From: an uncultured Sphaerochaeta sp.
Lineage (GTDB): Bacteria > Spirochaetota > Spirochaetia > Sphaerochaetales > Sphaerochaetaceae
Direction of reading: 5' to 3'
NCBI RefSeq assembly: GCF_963676285.1
Contig: NZ_OY781063.1
Span: 1,178,001-1,242,000, forward strand
Length of the DNA stretch: 64,000 nucleotides
How positions within the stretch are numbered: position 1 is the first letter of the stretch; the number at the start of each line of letters is the position of its first letter. The notes beneath the pieces were generated by a model. It saw only the letters and a program-made list of their open reading frames with translations. It did no database searches and was not told the DNA's origin. This document shows, piece by piece, positions 59,863 to 64,000 of the stretch. A program made the translations under genes and the position numbers.

Positions 59863-61615
59863 GTGCTTTCATCTCCCCGATGAGGACATAAGCGAGGTAT
59901 CCAGCGCAGGTGGCAAAGGCCTCACCTGTACTCGCGTATCCGCTGTGCTCATCAATGCTTTCACAGGCGATGCCATGGTCCATTGGCGCATGCAGGAGCT
60001 TTTGGATAGCAGCTTCTGTATGCAAGACCCTGACTTCATTCGCCAGACTCAATATCCAGGGATGAGGTGCATGCGGACACCCAATCGCAGCAAATTTGGT
60101 TCCTGCGAATGAGTACTCATAGGCAGGGTCGGTGATGGTAGAGACCGTGTTCAGGTACACTTCATCTGAGAGGGAGGCAATACCGAAGAGTGGGAGGAGC
60201 AAGAGACTGCCAGGTGGCTCGTCATAGATGTCATAGTTACCGTTCCCATCGGTAGACCAAACGTACTGTCTCTTGCCATGGTGGTCTTTGACCAAGTGCA
60301 TCTCGATCGTACGCTTCACAGCTTCCTTTCTTTCTGCCCAGTGGGAGGCCTTCCCGTTCCAATTCCAGGAGGCAAGGATGGAGAACACTGCATGGACCAA
60401 GGCATTGTTGTAGGTAAGCAGGGGATAGACATGCATGTCATCGGTTGGCTGGAGGAAGGTCTTATAGAGTCCTGTTTCTGTTTCTACTGCCTCCAATTTA
60501 TCGATGATGCGATTGGTGAGGGACTTGATATCACTATCTTCCAGTATTGGCTCAGAAGTCTTCTTGATATAAGCGTCGATAGCAAGAATGGGAGCGCAGA
60601 GCTCATCCAGCTCGAAGCCTGGTTCAAGGATGGTTCCATCAATGTACCTGCTGTGGATCCCGACGTTCCGCTTCTGCCGGGTAGAGACGTAGTAGAGCAT
60701 CTCCCGTGCAAGTGCCTGGTCAACTTCCAGGATTGCAGGAAAGGACCAGAGCAGGGAGTCCCGGTCCCAGTAGGCTGCGCTTACGTAGTAGCGCGGGCTT
60801 CTGCTGGTCACCAGGACGAGCTCCTCGCTGTCGATGGTTCTTCCGGTTGCGTAGTGGATGGCAAAGAGCAGGTTGCTGAAGAGGGTCTTGTCCATCTCTC
60901 TGTCTCCGGTTGGCCTGATGATGGAGTCCAGATAACAAATTTGCTCATGGTAGAGGGCCTCTACTCCTTGCCGGGAAAATTCCCGTGCAGTGGTGACTGC
61001 TGAGACTTCCTCATACCCTACTCCCCAGTAGATGGCAAACTGTGCATTTCCTAAAGCAGGAACTTCCAATGGGGAATCCATGGTGAAAGAGATAGAAGGA
61101 TCTTCGCAAAAAACCCAATCACTTCTGCTAGAGGTAATCGGGGCAAGCGCGAGGACTGGGAATCCTGAACGGATGTCAAAGCAAGGACAGTCTGACCAGT
61201 CAGTCTTATAGGCGTGCATACTGCCTTCGAAGGGTTTGCTTTCATTGACGGTATGCAGGACTTCAGCAATTGAGCCTGTTAGGGTAATCCTTGCATCAAG
61301 GGACTGCTCTGTTTTGTTCTGTATCGTAATTACCTGCACAAAGCCTTTTTGGTCTTTCGGGGAAAGGATCTGATAATTAGCGCTATAGGAAGGGGTTTCC
61401 GAAGAGAAGGTCGGGATCCAGTAACGGTCCTGGGTGAATGATGAGAATTCTGAAGGAGTTCCGTTAACAGAGAGTCCGAGGTGAAGGAAGGGCTTCTGAC
61501 CTCCCCGAAATTCAATCATGCCACGTTGAGCCATGGAGAGGACGTTAATGCTGAGTACGTCACTGTTCTCTTCTATTTCAGGGATTGCTATGTATTCATT
61601 ACCGGTACAGATCAT
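59843..61615 (-). CDS. Six-hairpin (alpha/alpha)6 glycosidase, GH125/GH15-like
   Basis: A 590-residue enzyme with an N-terminal beta domain (about 1-225) and an (alpha/alpha)6 barrel. Blocks: YWDRDSLLWSFPAILEVDQA, GIHSRYIDGTILEPGFELDE, YDIYDEPPGSLLLLPLFG and GTKFAAIGCPHAPHPWILSL, then ACESIDEHSGYASTGEAFAT. The W-x-R-D-S and G-C-P-H-x-x-x-x-W order recalls GH125 exo-mannosidases and amylase-type GH15 relatives; I cannot fix the family. There is no signal peptide. It overlaps GH65 by 20 bases, so the two act in one pathway. Promoter and LacI operator lie directly upstream. Confidence 0.75.
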   Translation of the reverse strand: MICTGNEYIAIPEIEENSDVLSINVLSMAQRGMIEFRGGQKPFLHLGLSVNGTPSEFSSFTQDRYWIPTFSSETPSYSANYQILSPKDQKGFVQVITIQNKTEQSLDARITLTGSIAEVLHTVNESKPFEGSMHAYKTDWSDCPCFDIRSGFPVLALAPITSSRSDWVFCEDPSISFTMDSPLEVPALGNAQFAIYWGVGYEEVSAVTTAREFSRQGVEALYHEQICYLDSIIRPTGDREMDKTLFSNLLFAIHYATGRTIDSEELVLVTSRSPRYYVSAAYWDRDSLLWSFPAILEVDQALAREMLYYVSTRQKRNVGIHSRYIDGTILEPGFELDELCAPILAIDAYIKKTSEPILEDSDIKSLTNRIIDKLEAVETETGLYKTFLQPTDDMHVYPLLTYNNALVHAVFSILASWNWNGKASHWAERKEAVKRTIEMHLVKDHHGKRQYVWSTDGNGNYDIYDEPPGSLLLLPLFGIASLSDEVYLNTVSTITDPAYEYSFAGTKFAAIGCPHAPHPWILSLANEVRVLHTEAAIQKLLHAPMDHGIACESIDEHSGYASTGEAFATCAGYLAYVLIGEMKARGKWKA

Positions 61616-61626
61616 CGGGAACCTCT

Positions 61627-61642
61627 ACTTATGCGTTTAAGT
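61627..61642 (-). promoter_or_regulatory. LacI operator of the glycosidase/GH65 operon
   Basis: ACTTATGCGTTTAAGT, identical to 57761-57776, placed between the -10 box and the ribosome site. Confidence 0.75.
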
Positions 61643-61644
61643 AA

Positions 61645-61673
61645 TTATTAGAATGGAAGAGAGGTTCTGTCAA
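61645..61673 (-). promoter_or_regulatory. Promoter of the glycosidase/GH65 operon
   Basis: A perfect -35 TTGACA (61668-61673) and -10 TAATAA (61645-61650), spaced 17 bp. The operator follows at once. IS copy 2 is inserted 36 bases upstream without damaging it. Confidence 0.75.
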
Positions 61674-61708
61674 GAGAAAAGAGAGGAAGATTCATAATTG
61701 CTATTGAA

Positions 61709-61717
61709 GTAAATTAC
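61709..61717. repeat. Target-site duplication, IS copy 2 left
   Basis: GTAAATTAC, repeated exactly at 63167-63175. Confidence 0.9.
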
Positions 61718-63166
61718 CAATGTTTACAACTTAAGAAAACCTGTGGTTTGAGCAACCCCTCAAGTCATATTTAATTGTATTATTTGCAATAAATTAAGAC
61801 TCTTTTTGCCAAATATTATATAATAACAATATCATTATTGTATAACTGAGGGCACCTCATGAATATATTCTCCCGTACCTGGTTCCATCGTTTTGTTGTT
61901 GCATTTGACAACCCAAACCTTCTCGCCAAGGCAAGAACAGAAGCCTTCCCCAGGGCTTTTACCCGTGAGCGCAAGTTGAACTTCAGACGTACAATCCTTA
62001 CAATACTTGATGTCGGGCGTGAGTCCTCCAGCTTGAAGCAACACAGGCTGTCCGAATATTTCAGGAAGCCAGGGGAAGAGATGGAAGTAACGCAACAAGC
62101 CTTCAGCAAGGCAAGGAACCAGATTTCCGAGTATCCGCTCAGGACTCTCTTCGAACAGCAGATCGAGGACGAGTATCAGGGTTTGATGGGTAGGCTTCCT
62201 GCCCGCAGTGACAGCGGATGGACATATCTTGCTGTTGACGGGACCAAGATAGCCCTTCCCAACCTTCCCGAGCTGAGGGAGAAGTATTTCTGCACCGGCG
62301 CCAAGGCATCTTCCCCCACCGCCCTGGGCTCCTGCCTGTACGACATCAGCAACAACCGCCTGATAGATGCGGCTTTCTCATCCGAATACAATGAACGCTC
62401 CTGTGCGGTCTCCCATATGAAAAGGTATGAGAAGTTGCGCCCAGGGGACAGGAAAAGCATGTTTACCTTCGACAGGGGGTATCCCTCCATCGCTCTCATA
62501 CAGGAATTTGAGAAGATGGGGATGATATACCTCATGCGCTGCAGGACCAAGTTCAACCGTGAGATTGATGCTCTTCCCCTTGGATGTGATACAACAGTCA
62601 CTAGTGAGGGATCAGTCATCCGGGTCATAAAGTTCGAGCTCAGCTCAGGCCAGGTCGAGACCCTGATCACCAATGACACAGAGCACAAGACTGAGGATTT
62701 CAAACAGCTGTACTTCATGCGTTGGGGCATCGAAGGCTCCTACTTGCTCTTGAAGAACCGATTCCAGCTGGAAAACTTCACCGGGAAAACAGAGAATACC
62801 CTCAAGCAGGACTTCTGGGCGACCATACTCGCCTCCACCATGCTCATGGTCCTTGAAGAGGACGTGGACGAGCAGATCAGCAAGGAAAGGGAAGACAAAG
62901 GCAACAAGTATGAGTATCAGGTTAACCGGAATATATTCGTCGGAATCATGCGTGACGACCTCATTTATGCGCTTACAGCAAAAACTCCAAAGACCCTGAC
63001 ATTGCGGATGAATAAGATTATCCAGAGGGCGGAAAAGTTTGTCTGCCCCATAAAACCAGGGCGGACAGTACCAAGGGCGGAAAACAAGCGGAAGACCAAA
63101 TTCCATCATAATCACAAGTCAAATTGTTGAGATTTTGGGAGAGTTGGGCTTAAGTTGTGAACATTG
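61718..63166 (+). mobile_element. IS4-family insertion sequence, copy 2 (complete, 1449 bp)
   Basis: Same ends (CAATGTTTACAACTTAAG and, at the other side, the complement of CAATGTTCACAACTTAAG), same length and same transposase as copy 1, in the opposite orientation. It is flanked by its own 9-bp duplication GTAAATTAC. It is a second, independent insertion. Confidence 0.95.
61859..63130 (+). CDS. IS4-family DDE transposase (copy 2)
   Basis: 423 residues, identical to the transposase at 28818-30089, with D127, D205 and E292 as the catalytic triad and the YREK block intact. Reads rightward, towards the Abi_2-like gene. Confidence 0.95.
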   Translation: MNIFSRTWFHRFVVAFDNPNLLAKARTEAFPRAFTRERKLNFRRTILTILDVGRESSSLKQHRLSEYFRKPGEEMEVTQQAFSKARNQISEYPLRTLFEQQIEDEYQGLMGRLPARSDSGWTYLAVDGTKIALPNLPELREKYFCTGAKASSPTALGSCLYDISNNRLIDAAFSSEYNERSCAVSHMKRYEKLRPGDRKSMFTFDRGYPSIALIQEFEKMGMIYLMRCRTKFNREIDALPLGCDTTVTSEGSVIRVIKFELSSGQVETLITNDTEHKTEDFKQLYFMRWGIEGSYLLLKNRFQLENFTGKTENTLKQDFWATILASTMLMVLEEDVDEQISKEREDKGNKYEYQVNRNIFVGIMRDDLIYALTAKTPKTLTLRMNKIIQRAEKFVCPIKPGRTVPRAENKRKTKFHHNHKSNC

Positions 63167-63175
63167 GTAAATTAC
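63167..63175. repeat. Target-site duplication, IS copy 2 right
   Basis: GTAAATTAC, identical to 61709-61717. Confidence 0.9.
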
Positions 63176-63311
63176 ACCTGAAAGGACTTATGTAGGCAAG
63201 CCTGAGACAAAAATAAAGGGCCCGACTTATCGGAACCCTTCTCGTGCAGTCCGGAAACGTACACGTCAATTGTAGATTAATAGTACATAATATCGCCGAT
63301 ATAAGCAACCC

Positions 63312-64000
63312 CTATTTCTTAGCAATATATTTCTTTAACGCAATCAATTTGGTATGTGCATCGGAAGGCATAATCTCTTTATATAACACATAATCTAACT
63401 TAGCATATAATTTCTCTATCTCAGCAATCAGTTGCGTAACAATTTTATGAAGTTGTGTCTTATTAAAACGGAGATTCTTCATAAGAAAGACAATTAAGAT
63501 AATGTCGTCCACGACTGAATCAAGGCGAATACTTGAAATACCTGTATCTTGCTTAATTATATCGCATAAAGAATTTCGTGCTTTAAATCCACTGTATCTT
63601 CCATCAAATACAACTCTATTGTGTGCAACCGCATTTCTTAGGTCTTTTACCCTCAATATAAACTTCGGTAATAACTTTCCATCGGTGTTAAATGTCAAAG
63701 GGATTCCCAATTCTGAAGAAATATCAAATTTTATTGATGGCTTGAGTCTCTCAATCAGTGTAGATAAATCTCCAAGTGTCATTTCCTCAATAATTGCCCA
63801 CAAAGGAATGTATTGATCGTTATTATAATAATGGCATACTATCTTGCTGCTATCGTTGAAACGACGAGTCATTGTAGAATATACATTATCTCTACATCGT
63901 AACTTCTGTTTTCTTTCTTCATAATTACCATTCAACATCGCTTTTTCAAAAACATCTGCAAATGAGCTGGATTTAACATGTGACGTTATTATTTCACAAG
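63312..64000 (-). CDS. Abi_2-like (AbiD/AbiF) HEPN protein, partial
   Basis: The frame ends at 63312 and is open through the right edge, so the N-terminus is missing; 229 residues are visible. PLWAIIEEMTLGDLSTLIERL is the Abi_2 core, and DLRNAVAHNRVVFD carries the R-N-x-x-x-H motif of HEPN ribonucleases. The end (KIVTQLIAEIEKLYAKLDY) is helical. An internal ATG at 63938 could be taken as the start, but no stop lies upstream and the family has more N-terminal sequence. Abi_2 proteins cause abortive infection, probably by RNA cleavage. It is AT-rich, beside IS copy 2. Confidence 0.75.
   Translation of the reverse strand, partial: CEIITSHVKSSSFADVFEKAMLNGNYEERKQKLRCRDNVYSTMTRRFNDSSKIVCHYYNNDQYIPLWAIIEEMTLGDLSTLIERLKPSIKFDISSELGIPLTFNTDGKLLPKFILRVKDLRNAVAHNRVVFDGRYSGFKARNSLCDIIKQDTGISSIRLDSVVDDIILIVFLMKNLRFNKTQLHKIVTQLIAEIEKLYAKLDYVLYKEIMPSDAHTKLIALKKYIAKK

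Noticed and set aside
28782..63166. Composite transposon made of the two IS copies and the 31 kb between them
   Set aside because: Each IS has its own intact 9-bp duplication, which means separate insertions.

Overview
The window looks like chromosomal DNA of a host-associated or sediment bacterium living on sugars. My best guess is a spirochaete of the Sphaerochaeta type. This rests on gene content (several CUT1 sugar ABC operons each with its own glycosidases, LacI and AraC regulators, DUF5107-TPR, DUF4914, DUF2089 and NhaC genes) and not on any rRNA or marker gene, none of which is present. No tRNA, rRNA or CRISPR array was seen.

Layout. 1-7.5 kb: a divergent catabolic locus. Leftward it carries an ASRT-like protein, a creatininase-like amidohydrolase, a ribose-type binding protein and the start of a GH20-like gene. 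Rightward it carries a DUF4432 mutarotase-like protein, a creatinase-like metal-less pita-bread enzyme and a LacI regulator fused to a second binding-protein domain. 7.6-16.3 kb: a leftward sugar operon (two AraC regulators, binding protein, two permeases, GH2 glycosidase, zinc alcohol/polyol dehydrogenase), with a divergent DUF5107-TPR gene at 16.5-19.7 kb. 22.2-24.3 kb: a GHMP (galactokinase-like) kinase and a sugar-1-phosphate nucleotidyltransferase. 42.4-49.8 kb: housekeeping-like genes (DUF4914, DUF2294, NhaC, the DUF2089 operon, Pcm) plus a Fic gene. 51.8-61.7 kb: a second sugar regulon (GH31, two permeases, binding protein, LacI, GH65 phosphorylase-like enzyme and a six-hairpin glycosidase). 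Its LacI operator can be read directly as an identical 16-bp palindrome at two promoters.

Between these metabolic blocks lie AT-richer defence or conflict genes. They are an OLD/DUF3696-type ATPase with an unrecognised partner (19.7-22.2 kb), an AbiEi/AbiEii pair with its promoter and operator (24.75-26.3 kb), an HTH-ImmA/IrrE protein, a broken ImmA-like gene, two AAA_14/DUF4143 ATPases, an XRE plus Schlafen-AlbA_2 pair, a AAA ATPase plus S8 subtilase pair (38.95-42.3 kb), a Fic protein and an Abi_2-like HEPN protein at the right edge. Two apparently identical 1449-bp IS4-family elements in opposite orientation, each with its own 9-bp target duplication, bracket 30.2-61.7 kb.

How the genes work together. 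Each sugar block pairs an importer with intracellular glycosidases or phosphorylases and a local regulator, so oligosaccharides are probably taken up intact and cleaved in the cytoplasm. Three binding-protein genes are each followed by a perfect stem-loop, which would raise their expression over the downstream genes. The best candidates for undescribed biology are the LacI/binding-protein fusion regulator with its creatinase-like neighbours, and the two-gene ATPase modules at 19.7-22.2 and 38.95-42.3 kb.
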